A stretch of DNA of 64,000 nucleotides from Meconema thalassinum (GCA_946902985.2 OX336388.2:292246526-292310525); one strand, 5' to 3'; positions 9,997 through 21,424 are shown, counted from the first letter of the stretch. Made by a program: numbers and translations. The notes: a model not told the origin generated them from the letters alone.

Positions 9997-10802
9997 CACA
10001 GTGGGTCATAATCGAAATATAGGACAAAATTATTTATTTTCATAATTAAAAAATTAAAATGTATTACTTCTACAGCTTTCTCATATAATTGCCGCTCACT
10101 ATTCTGGGATATTAACGCATCTTAGTGTAAATCTGTCACCACTGTTCGAGCAGTCTGAATTGGAGGGTGAATTTAATGGCTGTGGTTTGGTTGTCTTTGT
10201 GGTTAATGTGATGCTTTAAGATGGAACATGCAGCTGAAGGTATGATCTTTGTAACGTGTTTCAGTTATTAATGGGCGTAACTGTTACGTAATTTGAGCTA
10301 TATTTGCATTATATAATATTTAAATATAATTTTAAAATTATATTTTCACTTTGATTTTTAGTATGTCGCGTCACTCTGCTTCTCTTTCTACTTAATGTTA
10401 AAATGTAGATAAAGTCTTGTAGTTCACACCTGTTATAAGATATTTTGCATCTTTTTGTAACTTACTTAGTTATTTTACGTTTTAGAAGATGCCGCGAAAC
10501 CAGTTCTAACACGTTTACAACTGTTTGAAGCATTGGGTTCGACGATTATGTCAAAAGTGGAACTTTTTGACTTTGTTAAAAGTAAATTAGGGGTAGAAAA
10601 TTGTTCTGAAGAGATAACTGAATGCTCTATCCAACTCCTAGTCATAGACAATTTCTTGCATGTGTAGACGTAGCTTAAAAAGAGGTCTTAACTGGTGTTT
10701 ATTATGAAGTAAACAAATTATATACGTTGCTTTCACTCTAAATTCATGATTAAAACGTAAAAATAATTTTGTCCCCCTAGATTTCGATTTTGACCCACTG
10801 TG
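9997..10802. mobile_element. Transib-like non-autonomous DNA transposon
   Basis: An 806-bp element with inverted termini of about 40 bp beginning CACAGTGGGTCA (left) and, read inward from the right end, CACAGTGGGTCA. It is flanked by the 5-bp direct repeat CGATG at 9992-9996 and 10803-10807. Transib elements, relatives of the RAG1 recombinase, have 5-bp target duplications and termini of the form CACWRTG, which both ends match. After the heptamer each end has ACAAAATTA, 20 bases away on the left and 23 on the right. Too short for a RAG1-like transposase, so non-autonomous. Confidence 0.7.
10221..10667 (+). CDS. Candidate two-exon microprotein gene inside the Transib-like element
   Basis: Exon 1 is ATG at 10221 to 10239 (six codons plus one base). 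A GTATGA donor follows at 10240, and a pyrimidine-rich TTTTACGTTTTAG acceptor ends at 10485. Exon 2 runs 10486-10667 to a TAG. The joined frame gives about 66 residues. The exon 2 part looks protein-like: alternating hydrophobic and charged residues (QLFEALGSTI, VELFDFVKSKL, CSIQLLVIDNFLHV) and no low complexity. I do not recognise a family. It may be a terminal exon left over from a deleted transposase or an independent small gene. The splice signals are the only support besides the open frame. Confidence 0.4.
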
Positions 10803-10807
10803 CGATG

Positions 10808-11374
10808 ATAGGCCAACATTTCCATTAGCTGCAGGAGAAGGCAGTCGAGAGCTTGGTTGTCCCATTTTCCAATTTTCTAATCCAAGTTACCTTGCCACAT
10901 AAAAGTTATGGGGCGTATTATAGATATGGCAACCTTTATCTATGCGCTGCTTCATTCGTGAAACGATCATATTACTGCGACTTTGATGGCTAAAGCAAGG
11001 GCATTAATTCGTAGCAGGCAACTTGAAAGACATGGCAAGGTGAAATTAACAAAATTGTTCGACATCACTGCTCTATGCATTCATCATCAGTTTATTCTCC
11101 TAGTGAACGCATTATTGCATTATATTACATTTATTTCGAAATAATGTAATAACAACCGCCAATTCGCGCCATCTTGTAACCATTGCCGTTTGTATTTGCA
11201 GTACAGTTTTGCTGTAGCACTTTACTTCGTTGCCGATACAGCGCTGCAAATTCCGCTTTAAAGGAAAGCAGCCAGAACGCGAGGGAGTTGAAGACGTGCG
11301 AATGTCAGACGAGTATTTTTCCTGAGTTTCAGATTTATCACTTAAGCAGTTTCAGAGACACACAAAATATGTTT
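10808..11374. other. No gene seen
   Basis: No recognisable gene or repeat. A reading frame at 11183-11419 has no support and runs into the neighbouring SINE. Confidence 0.5.
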
Positions 11375-11887
11375 GGTTGGTTGCTTCAGTTTAGGGGCTG
11401 CGACAACGCGGTCATGTAGCCCCGTGTACTTTGGGTGTGTGTAGAATCTGTCTGATAACCGGTGTTAATTGTGATGGCTGTATTAGTGTGTGATATCTGT
11501 AATTCAGGTAGGGACTGCAGATGAGCAATTTCAAGTAAGTCCTACTTTTGCTACCAAATAATACCGTCAACGACATCTAGCCGCGAGCTTGGCAACTAGA
11601 TGCCACCTCAACCGGCACCTGGCAGCGAACGTTGCAACTACAGAGCGTTAATGAAATCTAACCTGCAAAAGCTTCACACGATTGTAGTTAGTGAAAGGTT
11701 CTTTTACATGCCATAAATGTATGGCATGGGCCCGCCATCACCGGCTTTACTTACCCGCCGAACGAAGGTATACTGGGTGACTTTTTACGCTCTTAAAAAA
11801 TCCGACGACTTCAGGGCGGGTTTGAAACCACGATGTTAGGCATAGAACCTCAGCATACTACCAGCTATGCCACCGAAGCCGCCAAAT
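11375..11887 (-). repeat. SINE family B copy
   Basis: On the minus strand a tRNA-like head (GGCTTCGGTGGCATAGC, then a degenerate B-box) leads into a long body and ends with GCAACCAACC. The flanks share AATATGTTT at 11366-11374 and 11888-11896 as target duplication. The same family occurs at 20160, 32006, 42471, 49838, 59681 and 62696. Confidence 0.85.
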
Positions 11888-12364
11888 AATATGTTTAAGG
11901 AAATGTCAAGTTTCACTTTTGTAACCCAAGCAGCTTCGGAAGGTCCTTTTTCAACCCATAATGATTCACCCGTTAGAAACTGAAATTCTTAAACCATCTT
12001 GCCTATAAACATTAAGTGAATATATTACATTCCTATATCAAAAGGTTACCGAGATAGCCTTCTGATAAGTGTGCATCATTTTGTTTTTTTATCGGTACGC
12101 CTCTGTTCTATGTGAGTCGATGTCTTTGCCTACTCATAATACAAGACCGAGAGATACCGCACAACACTCGAGTTGAGCGTTCTGCCACTAGGATCGCGTT
12201 GTAGCACCCTCCATATTGGCGACTTTGAATTTATTACTGAGATGAGATAATGCCCTGATTCTTCTTATGCATATTTACAAAAGTGTAGTTTATCATGCAA
12301 ATCTGCAACTTACCGGAATATCATTAACATTCCTTAGAGCTTCAGTGCTTTCCTGTTGAGAGGC

Positions 12365-12900
12365 TTATTGTGAAGCTATAAAACGTTGATTCCTGCTCGT
12401 GCGAGTGAAAGCTAGCTTGTCCAGGAGCGGCTTCATTCTTTTCCAAGAATCGGGTACCGTAATCGTATTTAGATAAAAACACAAAGCAATGAAAAGTACC
12501 CGTTGATTTTCATGATGTATGATTCGTGTGCTATACGACCCCCACATAGCGTTTCAAGCAACGAAACATTAACTTGATAACAATTCGTAACACTCCGAAT
12601 ACTGAAACCACTTTCTTCGACTGCCTCCATAGCATCTAATGTCAATTTTGCCAAGTGAGCTCCAGAAATAGAACATGTAACATAAAATGACATGGGAATT
12701 CTGTAATTAGAAGATAGGCATTTGAAAAGAATGCGAAGTAACTTGCTGGCGAGCTGTCTTCAATACCAACAGCGTCTACGTCTATATCATGCATGTCTTA
12801 TAGTACACAGACCATCTCGTTTATGATACGGTCGTCACTTTTGCATTCTGGTGTTCCAGTGATTTTATCTCCCCCATCAATCTTGCTTTGATCAATTAGG
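12365..12900 (-). pseudogene. Possible THAP/P-element-like transposase remnant
   Basis: The minus-strand translation at 12469-12693 reads FYVTCSISGAHLAKLTLDAM and VNVSLLETLCGG, then HENQRVLF in another frame. The pattern of an alternating hydrophobic strand, a helix, and N-x-x-L-x-x-x-L-G-G resembles the core of THAP9/P-type transposases. Frames shift at least twice. This is a weak call made from pattern memory; an unrelated degraded gene is possible. Confidence 0.3.
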
Positions 12901-14940
12901 TGATACTAAAGAAATAGATTACCGTACTGCACCCGAAATTTGGATGATTTATGATGAAAATGATATTATCCGAGCCCATGATACAATTTAACATTGGAAT
13001 ATAAATCTTGGAAGTTGGCTCAAGGCGAGATTTGTTAGCGAACGCAAGCTGTGGGAGAAACCCATCACGTGATCAGAGACGCCCAGAATATTCTCTATCA
13101 TTGGAAAGTGGATAAAACAAGGAAATTGCGTGAAATATTACCAGTTAATTGTTATAAAATATATCATTGGATATATGCTTTCAACCAATGAGAGGAGGGT
13201 TTATAGAAGCAGACATGGATTTTTACCTAGTTAATGTGATTAACTATGCCATTTAAGCCCTATGTAACAATTTTTCTCCATTGAAAACATGAAGAAAATT
13301 AAAAGAAGTTATTACTACTACTTTGAATGACGTTAAATGGAAGAATTTCACCGCAATAAGCATTATTACAAGTACACGCCACTAACTGCGCGGAATGAGC
13401 AACGGCGCGAATTTCAGACGAGTTGAAGAGGGAACGACAGCCAAGAGTGTTCTTCTCTCGACTGACTTCATAGCGACAAGACGTATCGTCCGGAGGTAAT
13501 TCATTCCCGTAGGCGTGATACAGTGTCAGGCCCTACGCGACACTATAGGCAGCGGTGTTACATGCCAACATTTTTCGAGAGCCCCGCTTCAATCTAGGTG
13601 AAGTTGAGTGGCGGATAATTTGCTTAATAGCGGACAAGTGTTCGACTTTGTCGAAATATAATAGTTATCATTTTACTTATCCAGTGATAAGGCTTCACCA
13701 CAAGAAGATTCAGTAAAATCCATCGATTATTTTACGAGATATTTGAGGCTTTGTGTTGTCAGACAAAGTTACTCAACTCCGAGCGGAGAATATCATTTTA
13801 GTGCAGTGCGACTTCAACCCAAGCAAGTCCACGTTGCAGCTCGAAGTAAGTACAGTGATATTGTATAAACATTGTGACTTTATTGTGTATGAACATTATG
13901 ATGGCTACAGACAATTAGGAAGAGGAAATAATTTATGACTTTTTAAATATATGTGTGTGATGATGTATTAAATTACTACGCGTTTGGGATATATCAAGAT
14001 AGAGTTGTGATAGCACCAGATGCTATAACATGTGATTTGAGTTGATGGGTGTGCTCTTCTCTCGTTTTTTCAGTTATTTTGATAATAATTGAGGCTAAAA
14101 GATGAATAATATAATTGCTGAGTTCCGCTGTGCTCTTCAAATTCAAAAATTGGCATATCAATGCATTACTTCCACAAAAAGAACGCTTTTCAGACGGAAT
14201 GGAGCAGGCAAGGTCGATTTGACAGCTGTTCTTCCCATGTCGTAAAAAATAATTTTAGGGTTCGCTTTATCGTAGGCCTACATGTGGTTGTCTTTCTGTA
14301 ACTTGCCCCTTTGCTGCTTCAAATCTGTGAAGCTCAGGTATTTTAAGTTTATAATCAGGTGTCTATTAAAAGTTTAAAAAATATTTTGTCAACTTGTAGG
14401 CTACAGTCGTTAATTTATCGACTTCAACAGTATTATGCTATATCTTGGAAATTTAAATGTACTGTATGTACTTACTGAAGTATGTAAAACAATGTACCGA
14501 CCACACGCTTAATACATATTCCTGAACAAATTACTTACCTCTCGGCAACTGGTGACCGACTTTCAGTTTGAATCTGATTTCAAATGATTAGTTTGTAAGC
14601 ATAAAGCTTCAAGTCTCATAAAATCTTCTGTTTCTAGCACTTTCCCACATATAATTGTGTGCTAGGCATCTAAAAATACCTGTCCTTCAACAAGAACCCG
14701 CCTAGAATTGCAATCAACATTCAACACATAGAAGTCTACCACCACTGCATCCACCATTTTGTCGCGACCGACCTGCCACCTACATTCGATTGAGTTCGGA
14801 ATAGCTTCAACACGTGATTGATGAGCGATTGTTAAGGCTGTATAGGAAGGAACATAGGCCTACCAATGGATCGAGTTGGCTGTGGTGGTGCAGTCGATTG
14901 CGTAGCCTATTGTTTCGTATCGTGAACTAATCCACTAACA
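12901..14940. other. No gene seen
   Basis: About 2 kb of AT-moderate DNA in which I recognise no gene, RNA or repeat. A possible open stretch at 13753-13938 lacks protein-like features. The last 200 bases precede the PGAP3 gene and may hold its promoter or a 5' exon, but no motif decides this. Confidence 0.5.
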
Positions 14941-15023
14941 TTTACTTGGATCTACAGGAGTCAGTTTTCTTCAAATCCGTGAGTGATTCTCCTTACACAA
15001 CATCTATAGCAACCCTGATTCAG

Positions 15024-15995
15024 ATGGAATATAAGGTAGAAATGTTCTTATTAAGGATCATAGTTTTGGCACTGGTGTTTACCGTGTCAATGGCGTCTGA
15101 AGGAGATTTTACTGTCCTGTACCAACACTGCATTAAAATGTGTAAGAAGGCTAATTGTACCGCCGATGGGATTCACTTCAAGGACCAGTCTGCCCAGCCG
15201 CTTGTTCTTCGGCTGACCATGTGGTCATGTATAGAGGATTGCCAGTATCTATGCACATGGTCAAGTGCAGACAAGATTGCCAAGAGAATTAAGGGCATGC
15301 CTCAATTTTACGGCAAATGGCCATTTTTGAGAGTATGTGGACTACAAGAGGCAGTGTCATGTCTAGCTTCCGTCTTGAACTTGGCGTCTAACGTCATAAT
15401 GTTGAGAAGGTTCCGGAGTTCAGTTGACAGCACAGTTCCTCTGTACTGGCTCTGGCAGATGAACTCACTGGTCTGTATCCATGCATGGTTCTGGTCTGCA
15501 ATATTCCACGCAAGAGATCTCCCATTTACCGAGAAGATGGATTATCTGTGTGCCTTCTCAATGCTCATGTGTAGCCTGCACTGCATGTTCCAAAGGTTTG
15601 TAGAAGGTCAACCCCTCATTGTCTCGTTCTTCATGGGTGTGGCGTGTCTTGGAGCTTACCTCGTGCATGCCAACACTTCTTTGCTCGCCACGAGAATTGA
15701 CTATGGGTTTAATATGCAGGTTTGCATCGCAGTGGGAGTGATAAATGTTGTGGGCTGGCTGTTCTGGAGTTCACGCCTTATTTTATCACAGCCATATGTC
15801 TGGCGAATTGTCCTCTTCGTCTTGCTGTCTGCCATGTCCCTGGGATTGGAGGTTCTTGACTTCCCACCTCTGTGGGGACTGGTGGATGCACACGCCTTAT
15901 GGCACCTCAGCACAATATATCTACCCTTCCTGCTGTACAGATTTGCAATCGATGACTGCAAGTTCCTACAGAAGAAGCTGAAGGTCAACGAGTAG
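15024..15995 (+). CDS. PGAP3: Post-GPI attachment to proteins factor 3 (PGAP3/Per1)
   Basis: A 323-residue frame of normal family length. PGAP3 is a seven-pass membrane protein of the Golgi that removes an unsaturated fatty acid from GPI anchors during lipid remodelling. A signal peptide is visible at about 7-24, then a cysteine-rich luminal part (CIKMCKKANC, WSCIEDCQYLC) and QFYGKWPF. The CREST hydrolase motifs are HAWFWSAIFHARD (153-165), TEKMDY and DAHALWH (288-294), where Asp165, His290 and His294 are the expected metal ligands. The family signature EVLDFPPLWG is present. I chose the ATG at 15024 because it gives the signal peptide; the frame is open upstream to 14946 without an ATG. No intron or lesion is seen. 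It is the only clear host gene here. Confidence 0.93.
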   Translation: MEYKVEMFLLRIIVLALVFTVSMASEGDFTVLYQHCIKMCKKANCTADGIHFKDQSAQPLVLRLTMWSCIEDCQYLCTWSSADKIAKRIKGMPQFYGKWPFLRVCGLQEAVSCLASVLNLASNVIMLRRFRSSVDSTVPLYWLWQMNSLVCIHAWFWSAIFHARDLPFTEKMDYLCAFSMLMCSLHCMFQRFVEGQPLIVSFFMGVACLGAYLVHANTSLLATRIDYGFNMQVCIAVGVINVVGWLFWSSRLILSQPYVWRIVLFVLLSAMSLGLEVLDFPPLWGLVDAHALWHLSTIYLPFLLYRFAIDDCKFLQKKLKVNE

Positions 15996-17610
15996 CCAAC
16001 TCCCCTTCCCGAGTCTTGTCAAACAATACCGCGGAGTGCGGAGGTATGCAAATTATTAGAATTGACGCCAGTTTTCCTAAATTACATTTATACTTTCCAC
16101 GACTAAATGCACTAAATATGTTTGCAAGGCGATGAAACTACTTGAAATGTTTAACCAAGAGTCTTAATTATCTTGTATTTTCAGTTAAGAAACCCAAAGT
16201 TTTTTTTTCCACAAACAGAGGAGCTTTGCTAATGCAAAATGACACACGATTTGTTTTGATTACTTCGCTCTACTTTTCGTGTGAATTTACAGGTGAGGGA
16301 GTTGGACTCTTTTTACTGATGATCCGCTCTTGAACTATTCAAACATTCATGAACTATGGATTGAAATCACCTGACTTAGAGGGTACATTCCAAAGTGAAT
16401 GAAAAATAGAAAACGGACCCTGCTCAAGTAGCCTATCCCTCGGAGTCCCCAATTCTGAAACTTTCCATGCGCAATTCCTTATGGGAAAAGGTGTAAGTCC
16501 ACGGGGGATAAAACACTACTAAGTCAATGAAATGAGTTTGAATTTAAATAATTGTGCCTGATTTAAATCGTTTATATGATTCTAATGATTTGCACACCTC
16601 ATTGCATTTGTCTATTAATTGGAGTTCTCCAAATGTTAACTCCAGAAGTTCTGAAGGGGAGACTGCTCACCTTCCAGTGCCTCATCTGCAGGGAAGATTC
16701 ACCTAAAATCAACAACGGATGTTACCAAGAAATCCGTGTTCAACAAATCGCACTATCGTGTGTACTTATGTCCCAGCCTGGTGATACTCGCATTTTCTTC
16801 CTCAGGTAATTGTTCTGACTGAAGTTGGTGATCAACATTTCACACTACAAGTAGAATGTGTACCCTCAGAATCAGTGATTCTTTGAGGGAACTTTTTCCA
16901 GAACGGGGCTTGAATATTGGATGTTTTAGGAGGGGGAGGCGTGAAGTAATGTAGTGCTTCGATATGTTTTCCTTTTATAGAATAAGTTCTCCAGTTTATC
17001 CGCTATTTTACCTCATTTTTAGAATTCCATAAAATATATTCTTGGTTTCATAAATGAATGAGTGAACACCATACCGTAACTATAAAAGGAAACATACGCG
17101 AGAGGTTCGTTATGGAGCTGATGTATTTCTGTCAGAAGGCAAGATGTCTGTAATGAACTGTTATTCTCGGAAGTTCCGTTAATCTTCAAATGCTCAACTC
17201 ATTTGTGCTCAATTGTCACCTATGCCACTATGGTTTGCACTCATTCAAGTAATCTAGAATGCAAATGTCGCGAGGAGCCTGTTCGGTAGGTGAAGTTCTT
17301 TGACTACTAAGTTGTAGGTAATATTTGTGGGCATTTCTGTGAATCCTGGTTCCAATTATACGGTAGCAGTGAAATATGCCTTCCTATCATTAATATTCCG
17401 TACGGTATAACAGTCTACGAACTGTGACAAGGTAGGTGCTCGCTGTCAAGCTCGGATTGTGGAGGAGGGGAATTGACTCTGTTCGGGAGGGGGGAATATC
17501 CACAGGTCGCTCGCCATAAAGGAAACTTCACTGATGCAATTTAATGAGCAACGCGTATGTATGAATACATTATGTCTTGTTATTGTTGCAAAACCAATCC
17601 CACGTTAAAT
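15996..17610. other. No gene seen downstream of PGAP3
   Basis: Contains the presumed 3' untranslated region of PGAP3 at its start, but no AATAAA close to the stop codon. No recognisable gene or repeat; short frames at 16142-16333 and 16576-16809 look random. Confidence 0.5.
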
Positions 17611-17619
17611 AGAGTATTG

Positions 17620-17961
17620 AAAATGAAATGAAAATCCACAGCCTGCTTCCAGTCGACCGACCGGGTCAGGAATGGAATGAATGAAGCCCCCATCTAGCGG
17701 CGAGGTTATGAACTGTGCCGGCTGCCGAAGCCTGTCGCACTCCCCTGGGGCAATGATTAAATGAATGACAGATGAAATGAAATGACAGTGGAGAGTGTTG
17801 CTGGAATGAAATTTGTTGATAGGGAAAACCGGAGTACCCGGAGAAAAACCTGTCTGCCTCCGGTTTGTCCAGCACAAATCTCACATTGGAGTGACCGGGA
17901 TTTGAACAACGGACCCAGCGGTAAGAGGCCGGCGTGCTGCCGCCTAAGCCACGCAGGCTTC
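17620..17961 (-). repeat. SINE family E (tRNA-derived)
   Basis: The minus-strand head AGCCTGCGTGGCTTAGGCGG and the B-box-like TTCAAATCCC are tRNA-like. The body runs to GCAGGCTGTGGATTTTCAT. A second copy begins at about 63893 and is cut by the window end, with the same block GACCGGGTCAGGAATGG. Confidence 0.85.
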
Positions 17962-18002
17962 GAATAAAGGATTAATGAGTGTAATTTGTGTCTTATAAAT
18001 GA

Positions 18003-18202
18003 AGTAGGAGCGTGGTGGTGTTGCGGTCAAGCTGTTAGCCTCTCACCACGGTGGACCGGATTCGATTCCCGGTCAATGCATGTGAGATTTCCAAAGTGAA
18101 ATGCCATGTCCTGTGGTTCGGATTCCACGTAAAAATGAGGTACCATGGCATATGATCGCGAGATTAACGGTCACGTAAAATTACAAACTTCCTTCCTTCC
18201 TT
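18003..18202 (+). repeat. SINE family F (tRNA-derived)
   Basis: Head GGAGCGTGGTGGTGTTGCGG, then a B-box-like GATTCGATTCC at about 18059, a short body and a TTCC tandem tail at about 18188-18202. Layout of a tRNA-derived SINE; one copy only in this window. Confidence 0.7.
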
Positions 18203-19116
18203 ATAAGTAGAACCCGTTGAAGACTCGAGGCACGTCTATGGCTGTAGCTATAGCCATTGACACGGAGCTATCCCCTTAATCATACCATCGGACGAGATGC
18301 CCTTCGCGGATGTGTCACGAGTTCCTCGAGGACAAACAACAATAACAAAGATTAGAAGGAACATTGCCATGCTTACTGTAGCATGCAGATAGAACACGAA
18401 TCAGTATGAGTGAAATAACACCAAATGAGCTTCATTTTTACTAAGAGGTTACAGTTTCTAAGGTTTTAGTGATACGGTGAGTAGGTAAGTGGGTAGTATT
18501 TACATTTCATATGGTCGTGTAGGCTATAGTTTTACCTGTGGCTATGTGTCCTGTTTTATTTATTGCAGTGAAATGGATTTGAATAACTACAAGGTCATCT
18601 GTCCCTAACCCTAGAGTAAGCACAAGACTGTTGAGATTATCATTAACTGCAATATTAAAACTTGCAACTTTATCTGAACACTATTCATGGAATGAACTGT
18701 TATATCTTGCGTATATAAAAGTGGTGAAGTCGAACATGACTGAAGAAAGCTACTAATAACAAGGATTGTCGATGATCAGAAAGCTTACGCTAAACATGAC
18801 ATAAAATAAGAAATAATTCCAGCATGTTAATTAGAAACATAGCATATAGTTCCAAAAATTCACATATTGAAAATCGCATAGTGAGTATAAAATCTGCCTC
18901 AAAATAAAGTTAGAAATGTCGGCCACAGAAGTCAATATAATATAAAATAAAACTGTTTATACAATCATAAACCGCAAATTCCGATTATTTCAGTTCGTAT
19001 GAATAGTCTCAAGTCATTAATATCTCCACTGTTATACGCTGTACGCTATTCACATGTTATTGGCTACATTTATGTTACGGTATGCCCTATATTACCATAA
19101 GACGTCTGTCTGTTAT
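18203..19116. other. No gene seen
   Basis: AT-rich DNA with no recognised gene. The first 150 bases (CGAGGCACGTCTATGGC onward) look like part of a repeat but have no second copy here. Confidence 0.5.
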
Positions 19117-19290
19117 TTAGGTAGTCAGCCCGAAGGCTGGTTGGATCCTCAAAAACTACCGCCGTTAGGTTATGTGGGTAGATACCCAGGCGTACTAGGC
19201 AAGAAGAGGAGTGAGGTAGTTTGCCATTGCTTTCCTCACTGAGTTAGAACAGCAGTACTAACCCACTTAGGTACAGTAGGTCTACCTCTT
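19117..19290 (+). repeat. SINE family G fragment
   Basis: Contains GTCAGCCCGAAGGCTGG and TTGCTTTCCTCACTGAG. The latter part recurs on the opposite strand at about 30895-30962 (ACTCAGTGAG preceded by a matching block). I recall the phrase GCCCGAAGGCTGGTTGGATC as a common insect SINE; that part is memory. Confidence 0.6.
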
Positions 19291-19901
19291 CACAAGGTTT
19301 CATCACAGGCTGTGTAAAACCAAGGAATACAATGAGCCATGTGTGTGAAAGATGTGAGAAGATGTGTGACCGATACCATTATATACATTGACAAAGGATG
19401 GCTGTTGTTGCTGGTGGTACAACACCTCTCTGGAAGCTCAAAACTATTTAAATTACACATGAAAACAACACTGGCTTTACTAAACACTAATTTATTAAAC
19501 CTAAATAACACACTGAATAAAAAATACACAGCATTGCTAACTCCAGAAACAATGCGACCGCGCGCGATGGCTCACATCACATGACAACAGTTATACCTCG
19601 CAAGGTTATGCGACCCTGCGCCGCTAGGCTACGCAACTTGACGTTACAGACAGTTAGGAACAGGGCTCCGAGTGAAAGCCGAAGATAAACGATTGACTTC
19701 GCGTCACCACATGGTAGCTTTACGATTGGTTACTAAGTGAGAAGCTTATTATCCTCTCTGTTTCAAAATAAATCATGTGTTTGTGCTAGAGTTTATCTAT
19801 ATTTACGACACTTTACTAAATGTAAAATACTGTAGTGCAATATTCAAAATTATCATAATCTCAGAATACATTTCATTAAGTACCTCCACTTTCCGCTCAT
19901 T

Positions 19902-19980
19902 GCTCGTTAGCCTGTTAGTCTAGGGGTATGATTCCTGCTTCGGGTGCGAGAGTTCCCGTGTTCAAATCCCGAAAGTGCCC
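19902..19980 (+). repeat. tRNA-Pro-like sequence in the left arm of the fold-back element
   Basis: Reads GTCTAGGGGTATGATT and TGCTTCGGGTGCGAG followed by TTCAAATCCC, i.e. D arm, anticodon loop (CGG, proline) and T arm of a tRNA-Pro. Acceptor pairing is poor and the 5' part has extra bases, so I treat it as tRNA-derived rather than a working gene. Confidence 0.55.
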
Positions 19981-20159
19981 AGCATTTTCACTTTTGTTTT
20001 ATCTCTTGAAAATATTCAAAAAGTGTATAAAAGAACCTTAGGAACGTTCCTTTTTTTTCGTGTGAGACTTGTAATTATACCGGTAATATAAATACATAGT
20101 TTGAGGTAAACGCCTTCTTTTTTTTTTACCCTCCAGGTTGGCTTTTCCCTCGGACTTAG

Positions 20160-20964
20160 GTTGGTTGGTTGGTTGCTTCCTCAGTTCAGGGGCTGTGACA
20201 ACGCGGTCATGTAGCCCCGTGTACTTTGGGTGGATGTGGGATCTGTCTGATAACCGGTGTTAATTGTGATTGCTGTATTAGTGTGTGTTATCTGTTTTTA
20301 ATTCAAGTAAGGACTGCAGACATTGATTATTTTATTTTTCAAGTAGTTCCTACTTTTGCCGCCAAACACCACCATCAAAAACTACTAGTTCAGAACTTGG
20401 TTACTAGACGCCACCGTAGTCGGCTCCTGGCAATGAACGTTGGAACCTAAGGACGTTATCCAAATTTTTAACCTATAATTTAGCTTCACACAGGTTTAAT
20501 TACTGGAAGGTTCTTTAACATGCCATAGATCTATGCAGTGCTTGATTTGTACAAATAGAGGTTCCAGTACTGTGGGCTACCGAGTGGTGGTGGGAGGGGG
20601 GTGGCGGCTTTATGGAATATTGAAATATGGAGTTCTATAAACGATATTTTTACGCTTTTCAGAACACCATTAAAGGTTGACCTTTCCTTACAACTAACGT
20701 TCCACAATTCTAAAAGTTATGTTATAGGCCTATATTCGACTTTTCCCCCGATCAGAGGCTTCGGTACGGCGTACCGGTGCGTACCGTCACAAATCTAGCC
20801 CTGGATCTATGACATGGGACCACCGGCTTTACTTCCCCTCCGAAGAAAGGCATACTGAGGGATTTTTAACGCTGTTAAAAATCCGACGGCTTTGGCCAGG
20901 TTTGAACTCGCGATCTTGGGCATAGAAGAACAACATGTACTAACTACGCCACCAAAGCCACTAC
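20160..20964 (-). repeat. SINE family B copy inserted in the fold-back element
   Basis: Same family as 59681-60179: tail-side phrase GGTTGGTTGGTTGCTTCC first, tRNA-like head at 20900-20964. It lies in only one arm of the palindrome, so it arrived after the palindrome formed. It is itself interrupted by a 268-bp hAT MITE. Confidence 0.85.
20536..20803. mobile_element. hAT-type MITE
   Basis: 268 bp with termini CAGTGCTTGATTTGT and, inverted, CAGGGCTAGATTTGT. Flanked by the perfect 8-bp direct repeat GATCTATG at 20528-20535 and 20804-20811. Eight-base duplications and CAG ends identify hAT elements. Non-coding. Confidence 0.85.
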
Positions 20965-21345
20965 CTTCCTTAGACTCAGCGAGGGATCCCACCATAACCG
21001 CCGCCAGGGCAGTGTCCTGGAGCTTGAAACACCTGGTTGGGGGATACCACTGGGGATGTGGGGCCGGGCGAGGTGCTGGTCCCACCTCCCCAGTTTTATC
21101 CCCCATCCAGGTGTTTCAAGCTCCAGGACACTGCCCTGGCGGCGGTAATGGTGGGATCCCCCGCAGAGTCCGAGGGAAAAGCCAACCTGGAGGGTAAAGG
21201 GACTAAAAAAAGTGTTTGACCTCAAACTATATATTTATATTACTGGCACACAGTAAGTACAAGTCTCGCACGAAAAAAAAAACGTTCTTAAGGTTCTTTT
21301 ATACAATTTTTGAATCTTTTCAAGGGATAAAAAAGTAAAAATTCT

Positions 21346-21424
21346 GGGCATTTCCGGGGTTTAAACCCGTGACCTCTCGCACCCGAAGCAGTAATCATAC
21401 CCCCTAAACCAACAAGGCGACGTG
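21346..21424 (-). repeat. tRNA-Pro-like sequence in the right arm of the fold-back element
   Basis: Inverted counterpart of 19902-19980: minus strand reads GGGGGTATGATT, CTGCTTCGGGTGCGAG and GGTTTAAACCCC. Its B-box differs from the left copy, and neither copy is a clean tRNA. Confidence 0.55.

Noticed and set aside
16576..16809. Small cysteine-containing frame downstream of PGAP3
   Set aside because: No family resemblance, no splice or start support, and length expected by chance.
19902..19980. Functional tRNA-Pro gene
   Set aside because: Extra bases in the 5' half, a weak acceptor stem, and a counterpart in the other arm that is differently degraded.
20807..21225. Several 60-100 residue glycine/proline-rich frames
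   Set aside because: They are shadows of the SINE head and of the GC-rich centre of the palindromic element, on both strands.
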